The notes: a model not told the origin generated them from the letters alone. DNA of 64,000 nucleotides from Streptomyces sp. NRRL F-6492 (GCF_001280125.1 NZ_LGEG01000211.1:99184-163183); one strand, 5' to 3'; positions 1-7,498 are shown, numbered from the stretch's first letter. Made by a program: numbers and translations.

Positions 1-549
1 GACGAGGCTGCCGGTGTAGCCGCCGTCGGCCCGGACCAGGGCCAGCAGGTGGTGCGCGGCGGCGACTTGGGCGAGTAGGACCTGGGCGGCGGCGCGGTCG
101 CCGACATCGGCCGCGGTGACCATCACCGCGAGCAACAGGCCGAGGGTGTCGACCACGACGTGCCGCTTGCGCCCGTTGATCGGCTTGCCGCCGTCGAAGC
201 CGCGGCTGTCGGATCCGACGACGGCGTCGGCCTTGACCGACTGGGAGTCGATCACGCCCGCGCTCGGCTCCGGATCCCGCCCGGCCTGCTCGCGGACCCG
301 GCGGCGGAGCCGGTCGTGGGACTCCCGGATCAGACCGCGGTCACGCCAGCGTCGGAAGAACGCGTAGACCCGGTCCCACGGCGGGAAGTCGCCGGGCATG
401 GCCCGCCACTTGATCGCGTTGTCGACCAGGTGGCGGATAGCGTCCAGCATCGCGCGATGGCAATACACCTCCGGCTGCCCGCCATGCCCCGGCGACCAGC
501 CCGGCGCCGGCAACAGCGGCCGGATCACCGCCCGCTCGGTGTCCGGCAT
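1..549 (-). CDS. IS5-family transposase, C-terminus beyond window
   Basis: Reading the minus strand from the ATG at 547-549 gives 183 uninterrupted codons to the window edge. The start MPDTERAVIRPLLP, the block KWRAMPGDFPPWDRVYAFFRRW, the first catalytic Asp in GVIDSQSVKA, the KRHVVVDTLGLLLAV strand and the second Asp in VRADGGYTGS are those of Streptomyces IS5-type DDE transposases. The third acidic residue would lie before position 1. The frame stays open upstream of this ATG to a TGA without another start, and relatives usually have about nine more N-terminal residues (RRYPTD...), present here but lacking a start in frame. The native start may therefore be damaged. Confidence 0.88.
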   Translation of the reverse strand, partial: MPDTERAVIRPLLPAPGWSPGHGGQPEVYCHRAMLDAIRHLVDNAIKWRAMPGDFPPWDRVYAFFRRWRDRGLIRESHDRLRRRVREQAGRDPEPSAGVIDSQSVKADAVVGSDSRGFDGGKPINGRKRHVVVDTLGLLLAVMVTAADVGDRAAAQVLLAQVAAAHHLLALVRADGGYTGSLV

Positions 550-855
550 GTCGGTTGGATAGCGGCGCTCACGCCCCCGTGGTCGCTGGCGTTCCCGAAC
601 CGATGAGCCAGGCAGTCACACGCGAGGGTGGCCGAGCTGGACTCCGACTCGTCGACAGCGCAAAAATGCGGCAACAGGGCATTCTGGACAGCTCGTTGGC
701 GTAGACACCCTTCCAGCTACCTAGAGGCCCTGTTCTCATGCACGGCAGCCGCCGCAGTCACCCGATTGACCGACACCCCTCGAGGTCGGAACGACGACAG
801 TCGCCTCGCTTCCAAATCGCTGGGATGGGCAAAGTGGCCTTGCCATACTGGTGGG
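550..855. other. Gap between transposase and zinc-ribbon gene
   Basis: No convincing gene on either strand. The stretch should hold the upstream end of the insertion sequence. A short inverted repeat (CGCA/TGCG) surrounds an A-run at 659-670, and AGGCCCTGTTCTCATG near 724-741 resembles IS5-type termini, but the partner terminus lies outside the window so the boundary cannot be fixed. Confidence 0.35.
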
Positions 856-1218
856 ATGTGCTTTCGTGGAGGGACTCCGAACCGGCATTACGTGTGCTTG
901 CCCTGCCGTTCTTCGTTCAAGAAGCGCGGCACGTGGGCAAGCCGATGCCCGCGCTGTGGTGGAGAGTTGATCGACGCGGGCCAGGACCTCGCTGTGCCGA
1001 AGCGGAGGGACACCGCTGGGTGGCGGACGTTGACTGCCCTACTGAACGCGGGTGTCACGTTCCACTCTGGCTGCTGTGATGGGCCCGGCTGGCGGCCTCG
1101 AACACCGCGCGAGGTACGCGAGCGGCTGGCCGCCGCGGCCGGCACCGGCGTGCCGCTGAGCGTAGCGCTGACAACGGTCGACACTGACGAGCTCCGTTCC
1201 AGGCACACCGCACGCTGA
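856..1218 (+). CDS. Zinc-ribbon hypothetical protein
   Basis: 120 residues from ATG 856. The N-terminus has two CxxC pairs (CLPC near residue 14 and CPRC near residue 29), which would bind one zinc ion. The rest carries the conserved blocks PKRRDTAGWRTL, LNAGVTFHSGC and RPRTPREVRERL. This matches a widespread Streptomyces family often mis-annotated as deoxyxylulose-5-phosphate synthase; there is no transketolase fold and the protein is far too short for that enzyme. Its true role is unknown. It stands alone between the IS and the tRNA-end repeats. Confidence 0.75.
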   Translation: MCFRGGTPNRHYVCLPCRSSFKKRGTWASRCPRCGGELIDAGQDLAVPKRRDTAGWRTLTALLNAGVTFHSGCCDGPGWRPRTPREVRERLAAAAGTGVPLSVALTTVDTDELRSRHTAR

Positions 1219-1400
1219 GCCGTCGGCATGGCCCGTCCCGTACTCGGCAACGCGCGCCTGAATGAGACCTTCGTTCGACTGCCACACTTCAAGATCGGAA
1301 AGACAACAGCTTCTGACATCAACGACGGTGGACAACAGCAGTCGCACCCGGTCGGCCACAGCAGCTATCAGCAACCATCCTTCCCCGCCCAGTGTCACCC

Positions 1401-1450
1401 GATCGAACTTGTAAAACGGGGGTCGTCGGTTCGAACCCGACAGGGGGCTC
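1401..1450 (+). repeat. tRNA 3'-end fragment 1 (putative att site)
   Basis: Contains an anticodon-loop-like CTTGTAA (anticodon would be TGT, threonine), a perfect T-arm GTCGG-TTCGAAC-CCGAC and an acceptor strand AGGGGGC followed by T, fitting tRNA-Thr. No matching 5' half (GCCCCCT... with D-arm) lies upstream, so this is not a functional tRNA. Tyrosine integrases commonly recombine in such 3' ends. Confidence 0.75.
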
Positions 1451-1458
1451 TGTGGGTG

Positions 1459-1500
1459 AAGGGCCGGCGCGGGGCATGATTCCCCGGTGCTGGCCCTTTC
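1459..1500 (+). terminator. Hairpin terminator after tRNA fragment 1
   Basis: AAGGGCCGGC at 1459-1468 pairs with GCTGGCCCTT near 1489-1498, and an inner GGGG/CCCC pairing extends it. The same hairpin follows fragment 3 and decayed relatives are seen near 3091 and 7683, so it was probably the terminator of the ancestral tRNA gene. Confidence 0.65.
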
Positions 1501-1708
1501 GCATGATCGCGGCCGTGTCACCTACGTGCCGGGAGGTCCGTCCTTGCGGGCTTGGCGGATCATCTCGCCGAGCTTCCCCGCGATGTGCTGATCGCGGGTG
1601 TTGCTCGTTGTGCGCGGGCGGAGAGGTGTGGTCCAGGGGGTGGGACCGCGTGAGCCCGCTGCGGGGAGCCCGGGGGCGGCGGGAACTGCTACAAGTTTCT
1701 CTACCTCA

Positions 1709-2182
1709 TCAAGACCGTGTACGGATGGACGTTCCCAAAGCGTCGAGTGCGCCCACGGCCGCGTGGATATGAGCCGGGCCGCGACGTGACCGTTCTCCCG
1801 CGCACCACCAGGACAGTCGCTCTTCCGTGTCCTCCCTTGGATGCATGCCCAGGCCATGCTCGGGGCACAGGGGCCACGCCTGCCACAGAAGCTCCATGAC
1901 GGTCTCCTGCGCGGCATCGGCGACGCTCGCCAGCGCGGGGGCAAGGCTGTCCTGTGAGTCCGGGTCCAAGTGGTTGCCGTGCCACTCGCCGTTGGCCATG
2001 GCGACGTAGACGTTCTCCGGCTCATCCGCATCGTAGGACGGAAGCGCCAGCAGCCGCAGGGGTTCCAGCTGGGGAAGCGTCACCGCCAGGTCCCGGTTCA
2101 GAAGGGCGAGAGCCTGGTCCCACACGGGGTACTCGCCCGGCGAGACGCGGCGAGGCTCAGGGGGGTCGAAGAGAGCGCACAT
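1709..2182 (-). CDS. Hypothetical protein (island cargo)
   Basis: 157 residues from ATG 2182, chosen because GGAGG lies 9 nt upstream; an in-frame ATG at 2191 abuts that ribosome-binding site and is unlikely. Conserved-looking blocks are GEYPVWDQALALLNRD and a C-terminal WPLCPEHGLGMHPRE...WWCAG, where a Cys-His pair and a later Cys could bind metal. It resembles an uncharacterised Streptomyces family; no function can be assigned. It sits alone between tRNA-end fragments 1 and 2. Confidence 0.65.
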   Translation of the reverse strand: MCALFDPPEPRRVSPGEYPVWDQALALLNRDLAVTLPQLEPLRLLALPSYDADEPENVYVAMANGEWHGNHLDPDSQDSLAPALASVADAAQETVMELLWQAWPLCPEHGLGMHPREDTEERLSWWCAGERSRRGPAHIHAAVGALDALGTSIRTRS

Positions 2183-2362
2183 GAGCACCATCCTCCGCCA
2201 TGCCGGGGACAGCCCCAATCGCTCAACGGCGTCGCCGCCCTGCATAGACCGCGTGCGGGGGCTGACATCAGCGGCTGGCATCAACGACGCCGGACGGGTG
2301 CGTACACCAGTACCTCTGCCCGGCCGTCACGCCAATCGCCGAAAGCCGCCGCAGCGGGCCCG

Positions 2363-2412
2363 GATCGAACTCGTAAAGCGGGGGTCGTCGGTTCGAACCC
2401 GACAGGGGGCTC
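2363..2412 (+). repeat. tRNA 3'-end fragment 2 (putative att site)
   Basis: Nearly identical to fragment 1 (loop CTCGTAA instead of CTTGTAA, identical T-arm and acceptor strand). A TGACATCA/TGGCATCAACGACG pair of short repeats precedes it at about 2262-2285, as before the other copies. No 5' tRNA half is present. Confidence 0.75.
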
Positions 2413-2425
2413 CAGGTAGGAACGT

Positions 2426-2461
2426 CGAAGACCCCCGACCGATCATGGTCGGGGGTCTTCG
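2426..2461. terminator. Perfect 15-bp hairpin after fragment 2
   Basis: Arms 2426-2440 and 2447-2461 are perfectly complementary (CGAAGACCCCCGACC) around a 6-nt loop. It occupies the position where fragments 1 and 3 carry a different hairpin, so the terminator seems to have been replaced here. Confidence 0.7.
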
Positions 2462-2566
2462 GCATCCACGGGTGACATCAACGGCTGCGGTCGGCCGAGG
2501 GCGGCCGCGAGTGCGCGGTGCGAAATGCGGATGCTCGCTCCCGGGCCCGGCAGGCAGGATCACGGC

Positions 2567-3019
2567 ATGTCGACCGACGTCAGTGAAATGATCGAGTGCC
2601 GTCCGGGGGCCCGGCTGTGGGGTCCGGACGACGAGGACACGGTCTGGGAAGCGGGCATCGACCTCTTCCTGTTGAACAGGAGCAATGCCTACGACGGCCT
2701 GGCGTGCCTCTTCGGAATCCGCAACTCCTTCGGTTTCCGCCCGCTCGCTGAGGGCCGCGGTTTCCCGGACGACGCGTCGGAAGGGCTGCGGCGTGAGTTC
2801 GCCGGCTACGGCGGCCCCCCAGACGTGCACGGGGCGACATGGGTGACCTGGGCCGAGCTGTACGCCGCTGACTGGCGGGAGACGGACGCCTCCGGCACAC
2901 GAAGCCATGCGTCAGTCGCGGGGACCGACACCGACTGGGGCCGGGTCTGGAGCGTCATGCGCACCCTCAGTGAAGTCCACGGCGCGGAGAACGTGCGTCT
3001 CGTCGTGTGGTTCCACTGA
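2567..3019 (+). CDS. Hypothetical protein (island cargo)
   Basis: 150 residues from ATG 2567. Soluble, acidic, tryptophan-rich; recognisable blocks are IECRPGARLWGPDDEDTVWEA near the N-terminus and FGFRPLAEGRGFPDDAS in the middle. It matches a common uncharacterised Streptomyces family that I know only as hypothetical. No catalytic motif is visible. It lies between tRNA-end fragments 2 and 3, with decayed coding remnants just downstream. Confidence 0.65.
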   Translation: MSTDVSEMIECRPGARLWGPDDEDTVWEAGIDLFLLNRSNAYDGLACLFGIRNSFGFRPLAEGRGFPDDASEGLRREFAGYGGPPDVHGATWVTWAELYAADWRETDASGTRSHASVAGTDTDWGRVWSVMRTLSEVHGAENVRLVVWFH

Positions 3020-3090
3020 CCTGACCCCATGCCGAGAGGGGGGGCAGGCCAGACCGCGGTCAAGGCACCCGGCTCCGCCGGGGCGCCGGC

Positions 3091-3142
3091 GAAGGGTCGG
3101 GACGGGGGCGTGATCCACCCGGGCCTGCCCTTCCGTATGATC
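3091..3142 (+). repeat. Decayed copy of tRNA-terminator module
   Basis: GAAGGGTCGG...CCTGCCCTTCCGTATGATCC aligns with the hairpin and following GCATGATC seen after fragments 1 and 3. No tRNA 3' end precedes it. It may mark an older integration event whose tRNA portion has been lost. Confidence 0.4.
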
Positions 3143-3159
3143 CGGTTCGCGCTGTCCCT

Positions 3160-3387
3160 GCGTGCCGGAAGGCGGGCCGCTCCCGTCGCGTACGGGTCCT
3201 CCGGTCGTCCGCGGTTCTGGCTCTGGCCGACCCGCCGTGGCAGCGGGACGTCTGGCTCGATCCGACGGAGTCCGAGGGTGTCGATCACGTCTTCCGATCT
3301 GGGCGTGCCGAGTCGCGCCATCCCGGAGCAAGGGCCCCGGCCGGCCGCTCACGGACCCTGTGGCCACTGAGGGCGGACGAGAAGTGA
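3160..3387 (+). pseudogene. Remnant of a hypothetical gene
   Basis: A frame ending at TGA 3385-3387 contains LALADPPWQRDVWLDPTESEG, which looks like genuine protein and resembles a Streptomyces hypothetical family, but no credible start is present and the C-terminal part becomes low-complexity. It lies directly upstream of the next gene with no room for a full-length product. A weak call. Confidence 0.3.
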
Positions 3388-3396
3388 GGTGTGGCG

Positions 3397-3855
3397 ATGA
3401 CGTTCTTCCGGTGCCGTGGCTGTCGCCGTGCGGTGACTCCGACGGTTGTCGAGCAGCCCTTGCCGAGCCATGGTTCGGATGAAGGGTGGTATCGGCCGGA
3501 GGCCACCGATCCAGACGAAAGCGGGCATTGCGGCGATCCCATCGTGCGAATGCCCCCGGGCGGATTCGCCGTTGATCCCGATCCGTCCGGGCCGCCCTAC
3601 GTACTGGACGCGTCGTCCGGCTTCCTGGTCGAGTCCGGCCCCAGCGGCACCATCGTGCTCAACCCGGGCGACGGCCTAGGCCTGGAGGAGCATCCCGACA
3701 TCGCGATGCGGCGCGGCCACTGCTGCGGGATGGACGGCGAGTGGGGACCCAACCTGGTGTGCGCCTGCGGCGCGGTCGTCGCCACCGTCTACTCGGACTG
3801 CTACCAGGTCCAGGAGCTGAGACTGCAACCCGGTGCCGTTGAGCGTTGCGCTTGA
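3397..3855 (+). CDS. Cysteine-rich hypothetical protein (possible zinc binding)
   Basis: 152 residues from ATG 3397; GAGG at 3385-3388 sits 8 nt upstream, while the GTG at 3391 would be too close. The N-terminus FFRCRGCRRAVTP has CxxC, the C-terminal third has GHCCGMDGEWGPNLVCACGAVVAT and a later Cys, so two zinc knuckles are plausible. The middle is acidic and Pro/Gly-rich. Family known to me only as uncharacterised in Streptomyces. It is cargo between tRNA fragments 2 and 3. Confidence 0.65.
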   Translation: MTFFRCRGCRRAVTPTVVEQPLPSHGSDEGWYRPEATDPDESGHCGDPIVRMPPGGFAVDPDPSGPPYVLDASSGFLVESGPSGTIVLNPGDGLGLEEHPDIAMRRGHCCGMDGEWGPNLVCACGAVVATVYSDCYQVQELRLQPGAVERCA

Positions 3856-4005
3856 TCTCCAGGCACAGGGCGAGCCCCCATCGTCTGCCGATGGCGCCCC
3901 GCAGGACGTGGGCGATCTCCTCGGGCTTGAGGTCGATGCCGTCGAGCCCCTCCACGGTCAGCTGGATCTCCTCCAGCGACCTGCTCCAGCGACCAAGGGC
4001 GACCC
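3838..4005 (-). pseudogene. Short gene remnant, antisense
   Basis: The minus strand encodes SLEEIQLTVEGLDGIDLKP followed by EEIAHVLRGAIGRRWGLALCLEI, which reads like real amphipathic helices, but no start or stop of a compact gene surrounds it and its end overlaps the preceding plus-strand gene. Probably the residue of a deleted gene. Confidence 0.25.
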
Positions 4006-4108
4006 GTCGAGACGGCAGACATTGTCGTACCCACCGCACTGTGCGAGATCGTCTACGAGATCCCCATCAACCGATGACGGGGCCGCGATCGACTCGGGAG
4101 GGATGAAG

Positions 4109-4618
4109 GTGGCGGGTGATCTCCAGTTCACCTGGGAACTGGTCGGCGTCGGGGGCGTCACGTACCGGATCGACGACGGCGTTTCGGAGCATGAGACCCA
4201 TATCGGCTATTGCACGGACGCCCTGGCCGACCTGCTGTACGCCATGACTGGACTCTACGGGGACTCGTCCGGTGAACGCTTTTCGTTCGACCGCGAACCC
4301 ATGGAGACGAGGTGGCTGCTTCGGCGCCAGGGGGTGGATGTGGCCGTCGACGTCTTCGAGTTCCCGGACGGGGCGACGAGCTGGGGCTCGCTCGACGAGA
4401 CGGGCGGCGTCCTTCTCTGGAGCTCCACCCAGCCCCGCAGCGTGCTGTGTCACGCGGTGGTGGAAGCGGTCGAGGTCGTGCTGCGGGAGCATGGTGAGAC
4501 CGGGTACCAGGAGAAGTGGGTGCGGCACCCGTTTCCCGTTGCCGCGCTGCAAGACCTTCGACGGCTCCACCGGCGAGACGACGAGTGCGGGCGATGCCAG
4601 AGCACACCTGATTCCTGA
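4109..4618 (+). CDS. Hypothetical protein (island cargo)
   Basis: 169 residues from GTG 4109, preferred because GGGAGGG at 4096-4102 lies 6 nt upstream; the ATG at 4103 abuts that site. Conserved-looking blocks: DLQFTWELVG at the start, a central ETRWLLRRQG, STQPRSVLCHAVVEAVEVVLREHG, and KWVRHPFPVAALQDLRRL near the end. It resembles a common uncharacterised Streptomyces family that may have immunity-like roles, but this is not established. It ends about 90 bp before tRNA fragment 3. Confidence 0.65.
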   Translation: MAGDLQFTWELVGVGGVTYRIDDGVSEHETHIGYCTDALADLLYAMTGLYGDSSGERFSFDREPMETRWLLRRQGVDVAVDVFEFPDGATSWGSLDETGGVLLWSSTQPRSVLCHAVVEAVEVVLREHGETGYQEKWVRHPFPVAALQDLRRLHRRDDECGRCQSTPDS

Positions 4619-4708
4619 CATCCACGGCTGACGTCAATGACGGCGACGGTCGCGCCCGGTCAGTCGCAGCAGCCGTCAGTAGCACCCGCCCCTTGCTCAG
4701 GACCGCCC

Positions 4709-4759
4709 GATCGAACCTGTAAAGCGGGGGTCGTCGGTTCGAACCCGACAGGAGGGCTC
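4709..4759 (+). repeat. tRNA 3'-end fragment 3 (putative att site)
   Basis: Same T-arm as fragments 1 and 2, loop CCTGTAA, and a one-base insertion in the acceptor strand (AGGAGGGC). No 5' half upstream. It bounds the arsenic-resistance island on its left. Confidence 0.72.
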
Positions 4760-4764
4760 CGGGC

Positions 4765-4807
4765 AAAGGGCCGGCTCAGGGGCACGATTCCCCAGTGCTG
4801 GCCCTTT
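4765..4807 (+). terminator. Hairpin terminator after tRNA fragment 3
   Basis: AAAGGGCCGGC pairs with GCTGGCCCTTT; same hairpin as at 1459-1500 with a few substitutions. Confidence 0.65.
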
Positions 4808-5040
4808 CGCATGATCACGGGCGTCGCTCGTCGTGCGCGGGTGCAGGGGTGCGGTCCAGGGGGTGGGGGCGAGTGAGTCTGCTGCGGGGAGCCTGGAGGC
4901 GGCGGGAACTGTCACGAGTCCCTCTCCCTCATCCAGGGTGGCCGAGGCGGCATACGCGTGCGGCTCAGGACGACGCCTCCGGCGGGGACGCTCATGCTCC
5001 GGGACGGGAGCCGAGGCGAGTGGTGGCTGATGTGGGCGTA

Positions 5041-5541
5041 CTAGCTCACGGCCGGGCTTCGGCGTTCGATCAGGACCACGTCCCGCCAGGTTCCGTGGAG
5101 GCGTCCGAGGCGCTCGCGCGTTCCGACCGTGCGGAATCCGGCCCGGTGGTGGAGGGCCAGACTGGTGGTGTTCTCCGGGAAGACGCCGGATTGGACGGTC
5201 CAGATGCCTGCCGCGTCGGTCGAGGCCAGCAGGGCCCTCGGCAGGGCGAGGCCGATGCCCTGACCGCGCGCGTCGGGGTGGACGTAGACGGAGTGTTCCA
5301 CGACGCCCGCGTATGCGCAGCGATCCGAGACGGGTGACACGGCGGTCCGGCCGACGACGTCGTCCGCGTGGTCGAGGGCAACGAAGCGGTGCTCTGGCAG
5401 GCGAGAGGCGTCGAACTCCGCCCAGGTGGGTGCACCGGTCTCGAAGGTGGCGTGCCCGGTGTCGATCCCGAACTGATAGGTCTTCAGGATCTGTTCGGCG
5501 TGTTCGGGCCGCATGCCGGCGATGTGCGCGCTGGTGCTCAT
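5041..5541 (-). CDS. arsN1: ArsN-type GNAT N-acetyltransferase
   Basis: 166 residues. A GNAT fold of the phosphinothricin acetyltransferase type: IDTGHATFETGAPTWAEFD near the start, AGVVEHSVYVHPDARGQGIG (acetyl-CoA loop) in the middle and a C-terminal ALHHRAGFRTVGTRERLG. Proteins of this type in ars operons (ArsN1) acetylate the arsenic antibiotic arsinothricin; relatives acetylate phosphinothricin. Its start overlaps the arsC stop by 4 nt, so the two are translationally coupled. It is the last gene of the arsR-aquaporin-arsC-arsN operon. Substrate preference is inferred from context. Confidence 0.82.
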   Translation of the reverse strand: MSTSAHIAGMRPEHAEQILKTYQFGIDTGHATFETGAPTWAEFDASRLPEHRFVALDHADDVVGRTAVSPVSDRCAYAGVVEHSVYVHPDARGQGIGLALPRALLASTDAAGIWTVQSGVFPENTTSLALHHRAGFRTVGTRERLGRLHGTWRDVVLIERRSPAVS

Positions 5542-5957
5542 GGGCGCGGCTCGATGCCGAGTTCGGCCAGCAGGCCGCGGATGCGCCGCTCGATGGCGTC
5601 GCGGATCGGGCGGACGGCGTCCACGCCCCGGCCGGCGGGGTCGTCGAGCTTCCAGTCGAGGTGGCGCTTGCCGGGGAAGTACGGGCAGGCGTCGCCGCAG
5701 CCCATGGTGACGACCACGTCGGAGGCCCGTACGGCTTCGGTGGTGAGCACCTCGGGCGTCTTGGCGGAGATGTCGATGCCGACTTCCGCCATGACCGCGA
5801 CAACGGCCTGGTTGACCGTCCCGGCAGGGGCGGAACCGGCTGACCGGACCTCCACCCGATCGCCGCCCAGGTGGGCGAGGAAGGCGGCGGCCATCTGGGA
5901 GCGGCCCGCGTTGTGGACGCAGATGAACAGTACGGATGGAATCGTGGACGTGGACAC
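5538..5957 (-). CDS. arsC: Arsenate reductase ArsC
   Basis: 139 residues, normal for the low-molecular-weight phosphatase type of arsenate reductase. The catalytic loop is CVHNAGR (Cys13, Arg19; C-x5-R), and the paired cysteines of the redox relay are in GCGDACPYFPG near residues 88-92. It reduces arsenate to arsenite in the cytoplasm using thioredoxin or mycothiol systems. It lies 27 bp downstream of the aquaporin gene and overlaps arsN1. The pairing with an aquaporin fits arsenite leaving by a channel. Confidence 0.93.
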   Translation of the reverse strand: MSTSTIPSVLFICVHNAGRSQMAAAFLAHLGGDRVEVRSAGSAPAGTVNQAVVAVMAEVGIDISAKTPEVLTTEAVRASDVVVTMGCGDACPYFPGKRHLDWKLDDPAGRGVDAVRPIRDAIERRIRGLLAELGIEPRP

Positions 5958-5984
5958 GGCCGGACTTTCTGTGTCGAGGGTGAT

Positions 5985-6725
5985 TCAGCGGTCGGCGGTG
6001 GTGAGTTCGGGCTCACCGGTCGCGGTGGGCGCCGTTGCGGGGGCGGTCGCGGAGCGGCCTAAGAGGGCGACCGCCAGGGCGACGCCGAAACCGGCGCCGA
6101 TGAGCTGGGCGGCGATGAACGGCGACACGGAGCCCGGGGCGATGCCCGCGAAGGTGTCGGAGAAGGTCCGCGCGATCTTCACGGCCGGGTTGGCGAAGCT
6201 GGTGGACGAGGTGAACCAGTAGGCCGTGCCGATGTACGACGCCACGAGGACCGGGCCGAGCCGCTGTTGGGCCGTGCGTCCCAGGCCGAGGACCAGGAGG
6301 ACCAGGCCGGTGGTGGCGACGATCTCGCCGAGCCAGAGGTGACCGGCCGACCGGTCGTGTGCGGAGAGCCGAGCGAGAGGTTCGGCGAACATCGCGTTCG
6401 CCAGTACCGCACCGCCGGTTCCGCCGGCGATCTGCGCGGGCACGTACGCCGCCGCGGCCCGCGGTTCCAAGCCGTCCCCGTCGCGGCGTCCGGTCCACCA
6501 CACGGCCAGGGTCACCGCCGGGTTGAAGTGGGCTCCGGAGACCGGGCCGAGCAGGGCGATGAGCGTGCCGAGGCCGAAGACCGTGGCCAGCGAGTTGGCG
6601 AGCAGTCGGAGGGCCACGTCGTCGGTCAGTTCGGTGGCCTGGATGCCGGAGCCGACCACGATCGCGACGAGGGCGGCGGTGCCGATCAGCTCGGCCAGGG
6701 CGCGACGCCCCAGGGAGGGCGTCAT
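5985..6725 (-). CDS. Aquaporin/glycerol-facilitator family channel, ars operon type
   Basis: 246 residues with six predicted membrane segments and both channel motifs: GAHFNPAVTLAVWW and a second FANPAVKIAR. The second loop carries FADPAV-like ANPA, normal for MIP channels. In ars operons such channels let arsenite run down its gradient out of the cell, replacing an ArsB/Acr3 pump; no such pump is present here. The start ATG overlaps the arsR stop by 4 nt. Assignment to arsenite transport is by context. Confidence 0.88.
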   Translation of the reverse strand: MTPSLGRRALAELIGTAALVAIVVGSGIQATELTDDVALRLLANSLATVFGLGTLIALLGPVSGAHFNPAVTLAVWWTGRRDGDGLEPRAAAAYVPAQIAGGTGGAVLANAMFAEPLARLSAHDRSAGHLWLGEIVATTGLVLLVLGLGRTAQQRLGPVLVASYIGTAYWFTSSTSFANPAVKIARTFSDTFAGIAPGSVSPFIAAQLIGAGFGVALAVALLGRSATAPATAPTATGEPELTTADR

Positions 6726-7048
6726 CCGACCACTCCGGCCGGTACGGCTTCGGCCAGGGTCTGGAGGAGGGAGGAGAGCCGGGCGAGGGCGGCGGGCAGC
6801 ACCCAGTAGTAGACCCAGGTGCCCCGCCGTTCGGAGCCCACCGGACCCGCTTCCCACAGCACCTTCAGGTGGTGGGAGATCGTCGGCTGGGACACGTCGA
6901 ACGGGCCGGTCAGGTCACACACGCAGGCCTCGCCGCCCTCGTGCGAGGCGATCAGCGAGAGCAGGCGCAGCCGGATCGGGTCCGACAGGGCCTTGAACGT
7001 CTTGGCCAGGTCGACAGCGGCTTCTTCGCCCAGCGGCTCACGGACCAT
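6722..7048 (-). CDS. arsR: ArsR-family arsenite-responsive repressor
   Basis: 108 residues from ATG 7048. Winged-helix core AKTFKALSDPIRLRLLSLI, the metal site CVC in GEACVCDLTG, and recognition helix VSQPTISHHLKVL. Family members release DNA on binding As(III). The frame continues upstream through LPVIGQDDQTACCSP, which looks like the family's normal N-terminus, to an ATG at 7138; the true native start appears to have been removed by a deletion that joins this gene to the remains of arsI. Either ATG may now be used. First gene of the operon. Confidence 0.85.
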   Translation of the reverse strand: MVREPLGEEAAVDLAKTFKALSDPIRLRLLSLIASHEGGEACVCDLTGPFDVSQPTISHHLKVLWEAGPVGSERRGTWVYYWVLPAALARLSSLLQTLAEAVPAGVVG

Positions 7049-7087
7049 CGGCGAGCAGCACGCCGTCTGGTCGTCCTGCCCGATCAC

Positions 7088-7498
7088 CGGCAACGCCGAC
7101 TTCGCCGTGGCCGAGCCGTCCCTGAAGCTCGTCCTCATCGAGGGGAGGCCGACGAGGACACCCGGCTCGACCACCTCGGCGTGGAGGTCGAGAGCGCCGA
7201 ACAGGTCGCCGCGGCCACCACCCGCCTCAAGAACGCCGGGCTGGCCACCTTCCAGGAGAACGACACGTCGTGCTGCTACGCCCTCCAGGACAAGGTCTGG
7301 GTCACCGGCCCGGGCAAGGAGCCCTGGGAGGTTTACGTGGTCAAGGCCGATGCCGACACCCTGACCAAGGACACCGAGGCCGCTCCCGGCGCCTGCTGCG
7401 GCACCACGGCATGCTGTACCCCCGGGGAGCAGGTCCTCGACTCGGCCCGGATGCCGGAGCGGGCAAGGGCGGCGGCCGGCTGCGCGTGTGGCGTCTGA
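7088..7498 (+). pseudogene. arsI: Truncated, frameshifted arsI/cadI (glyoxalase-fold lyase)
   Basis: The plus strand reads NADFAVAEPSLKLVLIEG, then loses frame by one missing G near 7142-7146, then continues TRLDHLGVEVESAEQV and ENDTSCCYALQDKVWVTGPG, ending in cysteine pairs. This is the vicinal-oxygen-chelate family ArsI/CadI, which cleaves C-As bonds of organoarsenicals. About 35 N-terminal residues and the promoter are missing. It overlaps arsR head-to-head, so one deletion damaged both genes. Confidence 0.8.

Larger units (their letters stand above)
1313..1714. repeat. Long direct repeat, copy A (att module)
   Basis: The stretch contains, in order: a TGACATCAACGACGG motif at the left end, a tRNA 3'-end fragment (1401-1450), a terminator hairpin (1459-1500) and a block at about 1602-1714 that reappears at 4823-4933. 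The same order occurs at 4613-4933, with about 85 extra bases in this copy after the hairpin. This is the pattern left by repeated site-specific integration into one tRNA gene. Confidence 0.7.
4613..4933. repeat. Long direct repeat, copy B (att module)
   Basis: Second copy of the module at 1313-1714: CTGACATCCACG/CTGACGTCAATGACGG short repeats, tRNA 3' end (4709-4759), hairpin (4765-4807), then a block matching 1602-1714. The shared downstream block shows that more than the tRNA identity segment was duplicated. Confidence 0.7.

Noticed and set aside
1039..2465. Antisense ORFs containing SGSNRRPPLY- and PVGFEPTTP-like strings
   Set aside because: These strings are the well-known artefact of translating the reverse complement of tRNA 3' ends. 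They coincide with the tRNA fragments and have no protein-like continuation.
4697..6016. 439-residue minus-strand ORF across tRNA fragment 3 and the ars genes
   Set aside because: It is out of frame with arsC and arsN, which have clear motifs, and includes the antisense tRNA artefact RVRTDDPRFT.
6869..7498. 209-residue plus-strand ORF as an intact gene
   Set aside because: Its first half is antisense to arsR. Only the second half is ArsI-like and the true N-terminal part is in another frame, so it is a pseudogene.
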